Origin: an uncultured bacterium
Lineage (GTDB): Bacteria > Bacteroidota > Bacteroidia > Bacteroidales > Muribaculaceae
Assembly: GCA_905214715.1 (NCBI GenBank)
Contig: CAJMMT010000001.1
Location: 1 to 64,000 of the forward strand
DNA: 64,000 nucleotides
Reading direction: 5' to 3'
Position 1 is the first letter of the stretch. Each line of letters starts with the position of its first letter. The notes under the pieces were generated by a model. That model made no database searches, was not told where the DNA came from, and saw nothing but the letters and a program-made list of their open reading frames with translations. Both the position numbers and the translations under genes were made by a program. Positions 1 through 8,888 of this stretch are shown piece after piece.

Positions 1-305
<305 letters not shown>

Positions 306-470
306 GTAGAAGAAACAGAGAAGCGAGTTGGGTGTTTCGCCCGTGTCTTCGCGCGGTCCCTCCCCAGAAGGTGGGACTACGTTTCCATGCTTGGTTCGCT
401 TTCCAGGGTATACGCGCCGGGTCCGGCGGCATAGCGATGCCGGTAGGGACCGAGGCGACGAGAAAGAGAT

Positions 471-577
<107 letters not shown>

Positions 578-588
578 CTTGAAGAAGG

Positions 589-618
589 AGACCCGGGCTT
601 CGGCCCGGGTCTTTTTTT
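589..618 (+). terminator. rRNA operon terminator
   Basis: A perfect 9-bp GC-rich stem (GACCCGGGC / GCCCGGGTC, 590-598 and 603-611) is capped by a TTCG tetraloop and followed by seven T residues. This is a textbook intrinsic terminator for the rRNA operon. It also separates the operon from the convergent phosphatase gene. Confidence 0.95.
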
Positions 619-639
619 GTCTTGACCAACGATTAATGA

Positions 640-1923
640 CTAATGACTATTCAGTTTGGTCTCTTTGTAATGTTCTTTTACTTTATCCCAACTGTAATAC
701 GGGAAGTTGTCTGTGGGAATATCTATAGCTGTTTCTTTCTCATTCAGCAGAAACTTTACAAGTATGGGTTTCTTGTCGGCAAGCTTTTTCCTGTCAGCGT
801 CTTTAGGACGATAAAATATAATCTGGACATTCCCTGCCATCGGACTTATCTTGAAGTTGGACCATACTTTTGCAATCTCTTCCGGATCTGAAACCGACGT
901 ATCAGCATTTTCCATGCCGAGAATCGCGGCCAGGGGCATCAGGTTGCCATCGTGGCCAAAACGGAGGGTTATGCTGTTCTTCCCATCATCAATCGCTTTG
1001 TCCGCCGTATCGATGATATTCTCAAGTAAGTTGGAAGCGTTACCGACTACGAGTCCTTTATTGCCGGCGTAGTTGGCATCGCATACGTAATTGTGATAGT
1101 TTCCGCACTCCCAAAGATTGTATAGTTCCTCGGGTGTAAATATATCGTAGAACGAAGCTACGGACTCCATATTCTGCATATCTACCGCTATCCAGTATAG
1201 CCCCCAGTGCAGATCTTTGCTCCTGACGTTCTTCCTCACATATTCGTCGTCTTTGAATAACAGTTTCATCTGGCGTTCCGGATTTACTTTTCTGTTTACG
1301 AAATCTTCGTATTCTATTTTCCAGTCGCCTGATGTGTATCGGTTCGATTCATCCGAGTGATAATTCAGATAGTTCATGTAGCGGTCTGAGGATTCCCGTG
1401 TGGTTTTGATCTCCGGATTAAGTTCTTTCAGGCGTTCACAGAAAGCATCCATTGAAAGTATACACCTTATTACGGTCGTAGAGCGGGCGGAAAGTTCGGG
1501 ACTGCCCTTGAACACCTGCGGATAGTTACGGTACATTCGTTCTGCAATATCGCGATGTTGACGCACGCCAAGCGGAGTGAGATCTCCGCCTCTTTTCAGT
1601 GCTTCGGGTATAACCGAGTCAAGTCGGTGCATTACATTTAGCCCGGTAGGCGTGAGCTGATCGTCTTCTGCAGCTTTGTGCAGTACTTCAGCTACGCGGG
1701 TATAGTCCGATTCGGAAATCAGGTAGCGGGAACCATGACGTCCGTAATGGGAGATGTAGAACGGTTCATAACCCTTGGGGGCAGGGGTCGAAATCGCTTG
1801 GGTAACCGGATAGGCATAATATACCCCTCCTGCTTTGTCCGGTGTCTTCGCTATCTCGTCGGGAGATGTCTGAGCGAGCAGAGCGAATGGAATAAATGGA
1901 AAGATTAATGTAAGAATTTTCAT
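640..1923 (-). CDS. Secreted histidine acid phosphatase
   Basis: A 427-residue protein with an N-terminal signal peptide (MKILTLIFPFIPFALLAQ) and the phosphohistidine motif RHGSR about 55 residues in. A GHDGN segment in the C-terminal half supplies the HD-type proton donor seen in the branch-2 histidine acid phosphatases. That family includes phytases, multiple inositol-polyphosphate phosphatases and glucose-1-phosphatases; the substrate cannot be read from sequence. Export to the periplasm or surface is expected. The start chosen is ATG at 1923, because an upstream in-frame extension would precede the signal peptide and overlap the promoter. A consensus promoter lies at 1931-1960, leaving almost no untranslated leader. 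It is a single gene, convergent with the rRNA operon. Confidence 0.85.
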   Translation of the reverse strand: MKILTLIFPFIPFALLAQTSPDEIAKTPDKAGGVYYAYPVTQAISTPAPKGYEPFYISHYGRHGSRYLISESDYTRVAEVLHKAAEDDQLTPTGLNVMHRLDSVIPEALKRGGDLTPLGVRQHRDIAERMYRNYPQVFKGSPELSARSTTVIRCILSMDAFCERLKELNPEIKTTRESSDRYMNYLNYHSDESNRYTSGDWKIEYEDFVNRKVNPERQMKLLFKDDEYVRKNVRSKDLHWGLYWIAVDMQNMESVASFYDIFTPEELYNLWECGNYHNYVCDANYAGNKGLVVGNASNLLENIIDTADKAIDDGKNSITLRFGHDGNLMPLAAILGMENADTSVSDPEEIAKVWSNFKISPMAGNVQIIFYRPKDADRKKLADKKPILVKFLLNEKETAIDIPTDNFPYYSWDKVKEHYKETKLNSH

Positions 1924-1930
1924 AACAGAC

Positions 1931-1960
1931 CAAAGATAATAAATCGGTGGCATATGTCAA
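1931..1960 (-). promoter_or_regulatory. Consensus Bacteroidetes promoter of the phosphatase
   Basis: Reading the minus strand, TTG (plus 1958-1960), 19 bases, then TATCTTTG (plus 1931-1938). This matches the Bacteroidetes primary-sigma consensus TTG-N19-TAnnTTTG. The start codon at 1923 is only 7 bases beyond the -7 box, so the transcript is predicted to be leaderless or nearly so. Confidence 0.75.
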
Positions 1961-2323
1961 AAAATAACTCTATTTCATCTATAAAGTCTTAGTTGCCAGT
2001 AATATAATATGCATTCTCAATATAATGAACTTTGAAATATGAACTTTTATTGAGATAAATATGTTTAAAACATGTTGTACAGCATAATTTTTAAACAGAG
2101 AATATAATAACAAATGCAATATTACGTTTATATAACGTGATTCGGGCATTTCACGCTCGATTCCGGCTATCAAAAACAGCATTGATCCTCGCGCCTGAAG
2201 CGCGTCTACAAGTACATGACAAGTACTTTAATGTGGGTAAACTTCCATGAGATATGAATGTTTGGCCACGGGAAGAAGGAAAGACACGCTATTTGTTTGC
2301 TTACAAGACAGATATAGAGAGTA
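1961..2323. other. AT-rich intergenic stretch, nothing recognised
   Basis: The stretch between the phosphatase promoter and the structured leader of the next gene is very AT-rich up to about 2180. The short reading frames in it have no plausible protein features. I see no RNA gene, repeat or terminator here. Confidence 0.5.
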
Positions 2324-2471
2324 ATGCGTGTCGAGACAACAGGAGTCGCCTCATGTAACCGACGTAGTTGTCTCCTTGGGGAGGCTGTCCCCGCATTTAC
2401 GGCAGAGAATAGGATCCCCGTAGCGGAATTACAGATAACGGACAGGCCATTGTGTAACCAAAATTATTGTT
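2324..2471 (+). promoter_or_regulatory. Structured leader of the thioredoxin-fold gene
   Basis: Several self-complementary segments follow one another. GAGACAAC pairs with GTTGTCTC (about 2330-2337 and 2366-2373). GGGGA pairs with TCCCC around a 5-base loop (about 2378-2392). TACGG pairs with CCGTA further on. The region is GC-richer than the preceding 350 bases. It could be a structured 5' untranslated region or a small RNA; I do not recognise a known riboswitch. Confidence 0.35.
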
Positions 2472-2918
2472 ATGAAATTACTTACGTTAGTATTTTCTTT
2501 TTTCAGTGTGTTGGTATTGTCATCGTCCATGTCTTTGTCTCGAACAGAGGCTTCAATAGGAAGCGAAGCTCCCGATTTTACAATATACAATGAGTCGGCA
2601 ACCGTAAGGACGGCCGATCTGAAAGGAAAATATGTGACTGTAAATTTCTGGTCGACCGGAGATGCGGTTTCGCGTGAACGTAACGCAAGACTGGCCCGAG
2701 AAGCTGCCAGAAACGGAAAAGAGTATATTGGGATATGTGTGGATGAAGACCGTATCCTTGCCGCAGAGATTCTGGCTCAGGATGGCGTGGATATGAAAAA
2801 ACAATATATGGCTTCCGATGTGAAAAACGGAGACCCTTGCAAGTACTATGAGGTTGACAGCGGACTCAGAGCTTTTGAAATCAATCAGTACGGCAATATC
2901 TGCGGGATATTGAAATAA
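2472..2918 (+). CDS. Exported TlpA/thioredoxin-fold protein lacking the CxxC motif
   Basis: A 148-residue protein with an N-terminal signal sequence (MKLLTLVFSFFSVLVLSSS). It then has a TlpA-like core: 'GSEAPDFTIYNES', 'LKGKYVTVNFWST' and a helical segment. In TlpA and ResA the tryptophan is followed by CxxC; here the same place reads W-S-T-G-D-A, with no cysteine pair. It therefore cannot act as a thiol oxidoreductase through the normal site and may be a binding or structural variant. It stands alone after a long structured leader and ends before a hairpin shared with the convergent glycosyltransferase. The fold call is fairly safe; the function is unknown. Confidence 0.7.
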   Translation: MKLLTLVFSFFSVLVLSSSMSLSRTEASIGSEAPDFTIYNESATVRTADLKGKYVTVNFWSTGDAVSRERNARLAREAARNGKEYIGICVDEDRILAAEILAQDGVDMKKQYMASDVKNGDPCKYYEVDSGLRAFEINQYGNICGILK

Positions 2919-2939
2919 TGGATAATCTCCGGGATATAC

Positions 2940-2970
2940 AAAACGCACTTCAGTGAAGGGCGTTTTTTTA
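2940..2970. terminator. Bidirectional terminator between convergent genes
   Basis: An A-rich arm with CGC, CTTC, a short loop, GAAG and GCG is followed by seven T residues (2941-2970). Stop codons of the two converging genes lie on either side, at 2918 and 2971, so it can serve both strands. Confidence 0.75.
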
Positions 2971-4245
2971 TTATCTCAGTTTCCGAAGAAGTCCGTATGC
3001 CGCTGTCTCCACATCGACTACAGCGGGTAGAAAACGTAATCGCAGCCCGTGGCGCAGCATGCGATTGGCGTACCTCAGGAATTTATAGTTGTTCCAGTAT
3101 GGTCGGGAAGGCGCGAGAAGAGGAAAGGATGCGGAGCCTGATGCCACATTCTTTATAAGACGCGCCCACTGTGGCACGATTGTCTCCGGTGCAAAACGTG
3201 CCACTTGTCTCTTGGCCTCTTTCCCAAGTTTGAGGTTCAGTTCCTTATCCTCGATCAGTCTGTTTACACAGTGAGCCATCGAGGAGACGGAAAGTGCCAA
3301 TAGGGAAGTCTTGCCGTCGATTGCGGTATCGGGATGACCATTCCATTTTCGTGTAACTACCGGCAGAGAACTTGAGGCCATTTCGATGATGCCCATGCCG
3401 AAAGTTTCGGTAGAAGAACTCGGATTGACTATGCCTACAGTGGAATTGGAGAATACCTCGTATTTTTCTTTACCCAGGATACCAAGAAATTTTATTGATC
3501 GGGATAGGGTGCCGTCAGGATCGGTTATATATGGAAGCATTTCGCGTTCGGTAGCCTCATCGGTTATACCGAGCGGTCCTACAGATGTATTGCGATCGTA
3601 CAGATTCCCTTTCCCTATTATATTGAGAATTGCGTCCGGATGAACCCGATGTACTTTTTCCCATATCTTTAGTAAGGTTATTATACCTTTCCCTTTCGAG
3701 ATCTGACCCATGAAAGTAATCACGGGTGAAACCGGTATCCGGCGGGGAGGGGTATCGGTATCCGGTACCATGTTGAAAATGGGTGTGCCTTTCAAGATTA
3801 TGTCGTGGTCCGCATAAAAGTCGTACATTTGTCGACTTACGAATACCACCCCTTTTATGGCCTCCGCACGCGATATTCTTGCCGCCTCTTCGGCGAATAG
3901 AAAATTATGGCACCATAGTATGATATTGGAGTCCGGCGAACGGTCTACCACATCGTAAGGGGGTATGGTATTGAATTGACGCATAATCAACACCGAGCCG
4001 CGTGAAACCGATAGAACCTCTTCAAGAGAAGAGACGACGACATTGCCTATGCCCGAGGGGAGCTTCAACGGTTCATATGAGATGATACGAATTTTGAAAC
4101 TTTCCCTGTGGAACTTATTGAGGAAATAAGCGAGCATGAGGAAGCAATATTGCGATCCTCCCATGCCGGGATTTCCCGCTTCGGGGTCGGTCATATCGAC
4201 CGACTCAAGTCCGCGACACTCTATAAATATGTCAACGCTTATCAT
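2971..4245 (-). CDS. Glycosyltransferase family 4 (GT-B fold)
   Basis: A 424-residue GT-B enzyme. Its C-terminal half has the nucleotide-sugar-binding signature of family 4: 'FMGQISKGKGI' near the domain linker and 'ETFGMGIIEMASSSLPVV', the E-x7-E type motif. It should transfer a sugar from an activated donor to a glycan at the cytoplasmic face of the membrane; donor and acceptor are unknown. The start is taken at ATG 4245 because this gives a four-base ATGA overlap with the upstream family 2 glycosyltransferase stop codon. In-frame starts at 4257 and 4278 are alternatives. The two coupled genes probably act in the same surface polysaccharide or glycoprotein glycan pathway. Confidence 0.85.
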   Translation of the reverse strand: MISVDIFIECRGLESVDMTDPEAGNPGMGGSQYCFLMLAYFLNKFHRESFKIRIISYEPLKLPSGIGNVVVSSLEEVLSVSRGSVLIMRQFNTIPPYDVVDRSPDSNIILWCHNFLFAEEAARISRAEAIKGVVFVSRQMYDFYADHDIILKGTPIFNMVPDTDTPPRRIPVSPVITFMGQISKGKGIITLLKIWEKVHRVHPDAILNIIGKGNLYDRNTSVGPLGITDEATEREMLPYITDPDGTLSRSIKFLGILGKEKYEVFSNSTVGIVNPSSSTETFGMGIIEMASSSLPVVTRKWNGHPDTAIDGKTSLLALSVSSMAHCVNRLIEDKELNLKLGKEAKRQVARFAPETIVPQWARLIKNVASGSASFPLLAPSRPYWNNYKFLRYANRMLRHGLRLRFLPAVVDVETAAYGLLRKLR

Positions 4246-5081
4246 TTTATGAGCCATGGGCAGAGAGCTTTTGTCCAATAAGAGATGAAGGTAAGTGGCA
4301 CATGCCAGGGATAGAACCTTTTTTGGAAAAGGAGCGCCGTAGACAGCTGCATGCCGTTAGGGGCATAAAGGTAACGTATACGCTCGCGAAGAGAGCGTTT
4401 CAGGAGGTTTTCACGGTGTGATTTGTGATCGTTATCACACAATCCCGTATAATCTCTGAGCAGCAGCAACGGGAATCCCTCGCGGAATGCCCAATAGGTA
4501 TAATCATAATCCGCGCCATGAATGTAACCCGGATAAAAGCATCCTATTTTCCTGACGACATCATCAGATATGAAAGTAACGTTTCCGTTAGCTATCTCGC
4601 AGTTGCGGAAAGTGCCGTCCGGTTCCAGCATACGGTATCTGCTGCGCCATCTGGAAGTTGTGACTGAACCTCCGTATGTCATGGATTTACGGTCCATGCT
4701 TAGCGTCGGTCCTATATATATGCCCCCTTTCCCGTATTTATCGCGACAAAATTTGTCAGCCTCTGTTATTTCAGACCAGACATTATCCTCGAGCACCGTG
4801 TCGTCGTTAAGCCACAGGTAGCCGTCGAACCCGCCATCGGCTACCGCTCGTTTCCATGAAAGATTCATACCACCTCCCCAGAACAGCGATCCGTCGCCGG
4901 TTGAGATCAGAACCTGAGGAAATAGCTTTTTCACTTCGTCTGAAGTGCCGTCGGAGGAGCCGTCGTCGGTGAGATATACGGTGATGTCCACGCCATTTCC
5001 CGGAATACGGAACAGGCGTTCCAGACAGTCGATAGTCTTTTTCTTGCGATTGAAGGCGGTAATGATTACGGCAACGTTCAT
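4242..5081 (-). CDS. Glycosyltransferase family 2 (rhamnosyltransferase-like)
   Basis: A 279-residue GT-A enzyme starting MNVAVIITAFNRKK. It carries 'LTDDGSSDGT' (nucleotide binding) and 'GYLWLNDDT', which holds the D-x-D-like metal site, as in the rhamnosyltransferase-like branch of family 2. The ATG at 5081 begins directly with the first beta strand, so the longer frame upstream is not used. The gene overlaps the family 4 glycosyltransferase by four bases. It lies just downstream of the terminator of the tRNA-Arg pair, so it needs its own promoter or read-through. Confidence 0.85.
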   Translation of the reverse strand: MNVAVIITAFNRKKKTIDCLERLFRIPGNGVDITVYLTDDGSSDGTSDEVKKLFPQVLISTGDGSLFWGGGMNLSWKRAVADGGFDGYLWLNDDTVLEDNVWSEITEADKFCRDKYGKGGIYIGPTLSMDRKSMTYGGSVTTSRWRSRYRMLEPDGTFRNCEIANGNVTFISDDVVRKIGCFYPGYIHGADYDYTYWAFREGFPLLLLRDYTGLCDNDHKSHRENLLKRSLRERIRYLYAPNGMQLSTALLFQKRFYPWHVPLTFISYWTKALCPWLIK

Positions 5082-5099
5082 TTGCGATACGGTAGTATG

Positions 5100-5133
5100 A
5101 AAACAAAAGGGGTGTGCCGAAAACGACACACCC
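5100..5133 (-). terminator. Terminator of the tRNA-Arg transcript
   Basis: On the minus strand GGGTGTG-TCG-TTTT-CGG-CACACCC forms a stem (plus 5109-5133) followed by CTTTTGTTTT. It lies 9 bases beyond the 3' end of the second tRNA and before the glycosyltransferase start at 5081. Confidence 0.85.
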
Positions 5134-5141
5134 TCTAATTG

Positions 5142-5215
5142 TGATTCGCACAGGATTCAAACCTGTAACCTTCTGATCCGTAGTCAGATGCTCTATTCAG
5201 TTGAGCTAGCGAACC
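5142..5215 (-). tRNA. tRNA-Arg (anticodon ACG)
   Basis: A 74-base cloverleaf. Acceptor GGTTCGC pairs with GCGAATC (one G-T pair), the D-stem is GCTC/GAGC, the anticodon stem is TCTGA/TCAGA with loop CTACGGA, and the T-stem is ACAGG/CCTGT. The anticodon is ACG, expected to be edited to ICG to read CGU, CGC and CGA. The CCA reads out of the genome only in part. It is the distal member of a pair with identical mature sequence. Confidence 0.95.
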
Positions 5216-5279
5216 AATTTTAAACGGCAAACTGCCGTATATAAGCGGGATAAAGCCCTAATTTAGGAGAGAAGTCTGG

Positions 5280-5353
5280 TGATTCGCACAGGATTCAAAC
5301 CTGTAACCTTCTGATCCGTAGTCAGATGCTCTATTCAGTTGAGCTAGCGAACC
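5280..5353 (-). tRNA. tRNA-Arg (anticodon ACG), second identical copy
   Basis: Same 74-base cloverleaf and anticodon as the copy at 5142-5215, with which it appears identical over the mature region. The two are separated by about 64 bases that do not resemble each other, so this is a tandem gene pair. A consensus promoter lies upstream at 5411-5441. Confidence 0.95.
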
Positions 5354-5410
5354 AATTTGCCTTCGGGCAATCACGGAGGCTTACGTCTCGTTGTTTCCCT
5401 TTTGCGAGTG

Positions 5411-5441
5411 CAAAGTTAATACCTTTTGATGGATTTACCAA
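5411..5441 (-). promoter_or_regulatory. Consensus promoter of the tRNA-Arg pair
   Basis: On the minus strand TTG (plus 5439-5441), 20 bases, TAACTTTG (plus 5411-5418). It lies between the folB stop codon at 5454 and the first tRNA, about 58 bases upstream of the tRNA 5' end. Confidence 0.75.
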
Positions 5442-5453
5442 ATAAAATATCAA

Positions 5454-5825
5454 CTAAAATTGGAAAAAATATTTGACGCCGGCATTCCCCGCGATGCCCG
5501 GAATAGGTGGATTCAGTTTAAGTATGTCTATATGACCTTTTTGTATCTGAGGGAAACGTGTCGTCAAGTTTTTCGCGGCTTTCATGGCAACGGTTTCCAG
5601 CAGGTCGGCGCCTTCAGCGAATACCTTGCTTATGATATCGAAGATCTCCACATATGATATTGTACCTTCGATATTGTCAGGCGAGCACATCAGGGCTGCC
5701 GGATTGTATTCAACTTCGGCCGTTATTCTGTAGGTCTGGTCTATAACCTTTTCCTGTGGCAGAAGGCCGATATGCGCTGTTATCTCTACTTCGTAGATAC
5801 CTACGGTCATACTCATACCTGACAT
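5454..5825 (-). CDS. folB: Dihydroneopterin aldolase
   Basis: A 123-residue FolB-type protein. It has 'VEITAHIGLLPQEKVIDQTY' near the N-terminus, a central 'TISYVEIFDII' segment, the helix 'LLETVAMKAAKNL' and the C-terminal strand 'HIDILKLNPPIPG'. Length and order fit the T-fold family that converts dihydroneopterin to 6-hydroxymethyl-dihydropterin and glycolaldehyde in folate synthesis. The start at ATG 5825 lies two bases after the rpiB stop; ATGs at 5816 and 5810 are also possible. It is last in a minus-strand run with rpiB and the GtrA-like gene. The next folate enzyme, folK, is at 47.5 kb. Confidence 0.85.
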   Translation of the reverse strand: MSGMSMTVGIYEVEITAHIGLLPQEKVIDQTYRITAEVEYNPAALMCSPDNIEGTISYVEIFDIISKVFAEGADLLETVAMKAAKNLTTRFPQIQKGHIDILKLNPPIPGIAGNAGVKYFFQF

Positions 5826-5827
5826 GG

Positions 5828-6262
5828 TCAATGCACTGGAATTTTATCGATACGACGTTGGTGGCGACCTCCTTCGAATTTCGCGTCGAGATATGCGTCG
5901 AGAATGGCAACCGCTTCATCATGGCTTACGTAGCGGGCCGGTAAGACGAGTATGTTGGCGTTGTTGTGCTGTTTGGCGAGGGCGGCAATTTCAGGCAGCC
6001 AGCATAAGGCGGCGCGGATGCCCTGATGTTTGTTGAGGGTCATCTGGATACCGTTGCCGCTGCCGCACATCGCTATTCCGAATGCACATTCGCCAGATTC
6101 CACAGCCTCCGCGGCGGGATGTGCAAAGTCTGGATAGTCGCATGACTCGGAAGAATCGGTGCCGAAGTCCACAACTTCGTAACCGCGTTCTTCCATAATT
6201 TTCTCAAGGAAGAGCTTAAGATCATAACCGGCATGATCGGAAGCGAATGCTACTTTTGTCAT
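5828..6262 (-). CDS. rpiB: Ribose-5-phosphate isomerase B
   Basis: A 144-residue RpiB/LacAB-family protein. 'ASDHAGYDLK' at the N-terminus, 'DYPDFA' and the catalytic-cysteine motif 'MCGSGNGIQM' around residues 65-75 are all present. Full length is typical of the family. It interconverts ribose 5-phosphate and ribulose 5-phosphate in the pentose phosphate pathway. Its ATG overlaps the stop of the upstream GtrA-like gene by four bases (ATGA), and folB begins two bases after its own stop, so the three genes are translated as one unit. Confidence 0.95.
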   Translation of the reverse strand: MTKVAFASDHAGYDLKLFLEKIMEERGYEVVDFGTDSSESCDYPDFAHPAAEAVESGECAFGIAMCGSGNGIQMTLNKHQGIRAALCWLPEIAALAKQHNNANILVLPARYVSHDEAVAILDAYLDAKFEGGRHQRRIDKIPVH

Positions 6263-6681
6263 TGTTTATTCTTGTTACGTTCAAAAAATGTGCTTGTAAG
6301 GGCGAAACGTACCATGAGGTAGTTTACCGGTATGCAGATACCCAATGCTGGAAGAAGGGCAAGCGTGGGGCCGACTATGCCCTTGAAGATGGCTACAAGT
6401 CCTACTTGCATACCCATATTGATCAAGTGTGAAAGCGTAAAGCCGAGGCCCTTGAGCGCATTGGGAGAGGAATGGAAGGTGAAATAATTGGAGAGGAAGA
6501 AATTGAGCACAAACGATATGGCGTAGCTTATAAGCGTGGAAACGACCGCAGTGGTGCCTACGGCGTTTACAAACACCACATATAATCCATATTGTACTAC
6601 CGTCGCCAGTCCGCCTACCAGTCCGAAACGGATTATCTCGGATAGACGTGTCTGGCCTGTTATTATCTCTTTTGGTTTCAT
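6259..6681 (-). CDS. GtrA-like membrane protein
   Basis: A 140-residue, very hydrophobic protein with about four membrane helices. It starts with a cytoplasmic segment leading into 'FGLVGGLATVVQYGLYVVF', the pattern of the GtrA family (four-helix polyprenyl-linked sugar flippase-like proteins). The conserved 'SYAISFVLNFFLSNYFTF' is also present. Family members are thought to help move lipid-linked sugars across the membrane. Whether it cooperates with the mannosyl-phosphoryl-polyprenol synthase-like enzyme at 20 kb is only inference. It is coupled to rpiB by an ATGA overlap. Confidence 0.85.
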   Translation of the reverse strand: MKPKEIITGQTRLSEIIRFGLVGGLATVVQYGLYVVFVNAVGTTAVVSTLISYAISFVLNFFLSNYFTFHSSPNALKGLGFTLSHLINMGMQVGLVAIFKGIVGPTLALLPALGICIPVNYLMVRFALTSTFFERNKNKQ

Positions 6682-6721
6682 AGATGTCAGTGTAGCGGAG
6701 GAGATGAGAACTTATGCAGGG

Positions 6722-7393
6722 TCAGTGTGCGGAAGGTTTCATAGGATTGTCGGCCCCGTCGTCAAGATCTTTTGCTTCCTGCCTGTGTGATGCCTCTACC
6801 TCCTTGTTTAAAAACTCAATGAATTCGAGAACGTCATCTCGTCCGGTACCTTTTTCAGCTGAAGTGATGAATACCGGAGGAAGTTCTTCCCATTTTTCAA
6901 GCAATCTTTTTTTATATGCCTCCACGTTCCGTAAGCAGGCCTGAGGACCAAGTTTGTCAGCTTTGGTGAAAATTATAGCGAAAGGAACCTCATGCTCACC
7001 GAGCCAATCTATGAACTCAAGGTCGATTTTTTGTGGCTCATGGCGAATGTCGATGAGAACAAACAGGTTGACAAGCTGCTGCCGGTGCAGTATATAGCCC
7101 TGTATCATATCGCGGAATTTTTCGCGCTGTTCTTTCCCCCTCTGGGCATATCCATAGCCCGGCAGGTCCACTATATACCATTTACCGCCGTTCACTTCAA
7201 AATGGTTTATCAGCAAAGTCTTGCCAGGTTTCTGGGATGTCTTGGCAAGATTTCTCGTGCGTGTAAGCATATTGATCAATGAAGACTTGCCTACGTTCGA
7301 ACGTCCTATAAATGCATATTCAGGAGCATCGATATCGGGACATTTCCTGACATCGGGGTTGCTCACTATATATTTAGCCGATTTAATTTCCAT
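6722..7393 (-). CDS. engB: Ribosome biogenesis GTPase EngB (YsxC/YihA)
   Basis: A 223-residue TrmE-Era-EngA-EngB-family GTPase. G1 is 'GRSNVGKSS', switch I follows with 'KPGKT', G3 is 'DLPGYG', G4 is 'TKAD' and G5 is 'TSA'. The 'YGYAQRGK' after G3 is characteristic of EngB. It takes part in late assembly of the large ribosomal subunit. The C-terminal tail after about residue 195 is rich in charged residues and is a little longer than usual. The start at ATG 7393 begins four residues before the conserved sequence. It is separated by 40 bases from the GtrA-like gene, so it may share a transcript. Confidence 0.95.
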   Translation of the reverse strand: MEIKSAKYIVSNPDVRKCPDIDAPEYAFIGRSNVGKSSLINMLTRTRNLAKTSQKPGKTLLINHFEVNGGKWYIVDLPGYGYAQRGKEQREKFRDMIQGYILHRQQLVNLFVLIDIRHEPQKIDLEFIDWLGEHEVPFAIIFTKADKLGPQACLRNVEAYKKRLLEKWEELPPVFITSAEKGTGRDDVLEFIEFLNKEVEASHRQEAKDLDDGADNPMKPSAH

Positions 7394-7436
7394 CGCATTA
7401 TTTTTTAAGGTTTCGGTATTTTTACGAACCGGCGGG

Positions 7437-8810
7437 TTATTCGGCTGCCCGAGGGAAGAACAGATCGTGAATCAGTGGCATCGCTTCGGGCGTAAGCTCT
7501 TCTTTTATAACAACCGAGACGGTGGTTTTGGACGAACCTTCCGATCCGGCAAGCACCTCGATGGAATTGCGGCGAAGGGTGTGGGCAACTCGAGCTCCTA
7601 TCCCCGAGGCCTTACGGATATCATCGCCTACGAGCGCGATCACCGCAAGCCCGGTTTCCATGTCTATTTTATCGAGACTGCCGTCAAGCAGGTCTGGAGC
7701 GAATTCCTCGTTCAGAGCATGTATGGCGTTTTCTGCATCTTTGCCCGCGACGGTAAAGCTGAACTTGCCTTCTTCGGGTTGGGCGAGCAGAAACAGAGGA
7801 ATACCACAACGTGCCAATGCGTTGAAAGTGCGGGATGTAGTCTGTGGAATATTGGCGGTGATGGTGCCTCCAAGCGATATAAGCGCCATCTGTTTTATGG
7901 CCGAAATACCTCTTACCGCTCCCTCAGCCGGAGTAGGAGAGTCGCTGATCAAAGTGCCTGGAGCCGAGGGATTGAAAGTATTCAATATCCTGATCGGTAT
8001 GTTCTTGTGAAATACCGGGTATATGGTGGGAGGATAAATCACCTTCGCGCCGAACGAGCAAAGTTCCATACTCTCGACAAAAGACATCTCGGGTATGACC
8101 CTTGCGCTTTTAACGACTCTGGGATCGGTGGTCATAAACCCGTTCACGTCGGTCCAAATGTCAAGAACCGATGCGTCGAGAGCGGCGGCGATAAGGGCCG
8201 CAGTGTAGTCTGACCCTCCGCGACCGAGGTTGGTGATACAGCCTGAAGAACGGTCTGACGATATGAACCCGCCTGTTACGGCGTTGGTATTATCAGATAT
8301 CGGGAACTCTTCTTTTATGAGTCTGTCGGTTAGCTGTACATCGGCGATATTCTTGTCAAACCATTTCTCGGTCTTTATAAAATCCGGAGAATAATGAAGG
8401 CGCGCCCCTCTTATCATGCCGGCGACGATAGGGGCAGACATTCGCTCCCCGAAACTGACAATTGTGTCGAGAGTTGCTTCAGGCAACTGTCCAAGAAGTT
8501 CAACACCCTCATAATTTCTGGCAAGGTCATCAAGAAGCCCTATGACAGTATCGGTCACACGCTCTCTGTTTTCAGGCAAAACTACATTGTCGATGATATG
8601 TCGGTGTCGGTCTACCATCTGTTGCCATTCATCGCGCCATTCACGGGTTGTCTCGGCCATATGAGCCGTAGCGATCAGTTTGTCTGTCAGACCTCCAAGG
8701 GCTGACACGACAACAATATGAGGCTCGGTTATGGCCTCCACTATTTGTTTGACGTTCAGGAGACTTTCCACGGTCCCTACCGAAGTGCCTCCGAATTTGA
8801 GTACTCTCAT
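7437..8810 (-). CDS. lysC: Aspartate kinase (monofunctional)
   Basis: A 457-residue aspartokinase beginning with the signature 'KFGGTSVG'. 'GERMSAPIV', 'TDVNGFMTTDPRVV' and 'SFVESMELCSFGAKVIYP' follow, and two ACT-type regulatory regions fill residues of roughly 300-450. There is no homoserine dehydrogenase domain, so it is the monofunctional form. It phosphorylates aspartate for lysine, threonine and methionine synthesis, with feedback control through the ACT domains. A -7 like box TACCTTTG (plus 8836-8843) lies 26 bases upstream, without a clear TTG. It is divergent from yqgE. Confidence 0.93.
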   Translation of the reverse strand: MRVLKFGGTSVGTVESLLNVKQIVEAITEPHIVVVSALGGLTDKLIATAHMAETTREWRDEWQQMVDRHRHIIDNVVLPENRERVTDTVIGLLDDLARNYEGVELLGQLPEATLDTIVSFGERMSAPIVAGMIRGARLHYSPDFIKTEKWFDKNIADVQLTDRLIKEEFPISDNTNAVTGGFISSDRSSGCITNLGRGGSDYTAALIAAALDASVLDIWTDVNGFMTTDPRVVKSARVIPEMSFVESMELCSFGAKVIYPPTIYPVFHKNIPIRILNTFNPSAPGTLISDSPTPAEGAVRGISAIKQMALISLGGTITANIPQTTSRTFNALARCGIPLFLLAQPEEGKFSFTVAGKDAENAIHALNEEFAPDLLDGSLDKIDMETGLAVIALVGDDIRKASGIGARVAHTLRRNSIEVLAGSEGSSKTTVSVVIKEELTPEAMPLIHDLFFPRAAE

Positions 8811-8888
8811 TCTTTTCTCGAAACGATATCTTATGCAAAGGTAGCATTTTTTTCGGTATTGTGATGTGAAAACGGATAGCGTGAATTG

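Noticed and set aside
306..470. tRNA or gene in the 23S-5S spacer
   Set aside because: No cloverleaf can be drawn and the reading frames there are antisense to rRNA.
1979..2182. 67-codon minus-strand frame in the AT-rich gap
   Set aside because: It has an Ile/Leu-rich low-complexity translation typical of AT-rich non-coding DNA and no promoter.
7221..8213. 330-codon plus-strand frame opposite aspartate kinase
   Set aside because: Antisense shadow of a complete lysC; the sequence has no domain and no promoter or start context.
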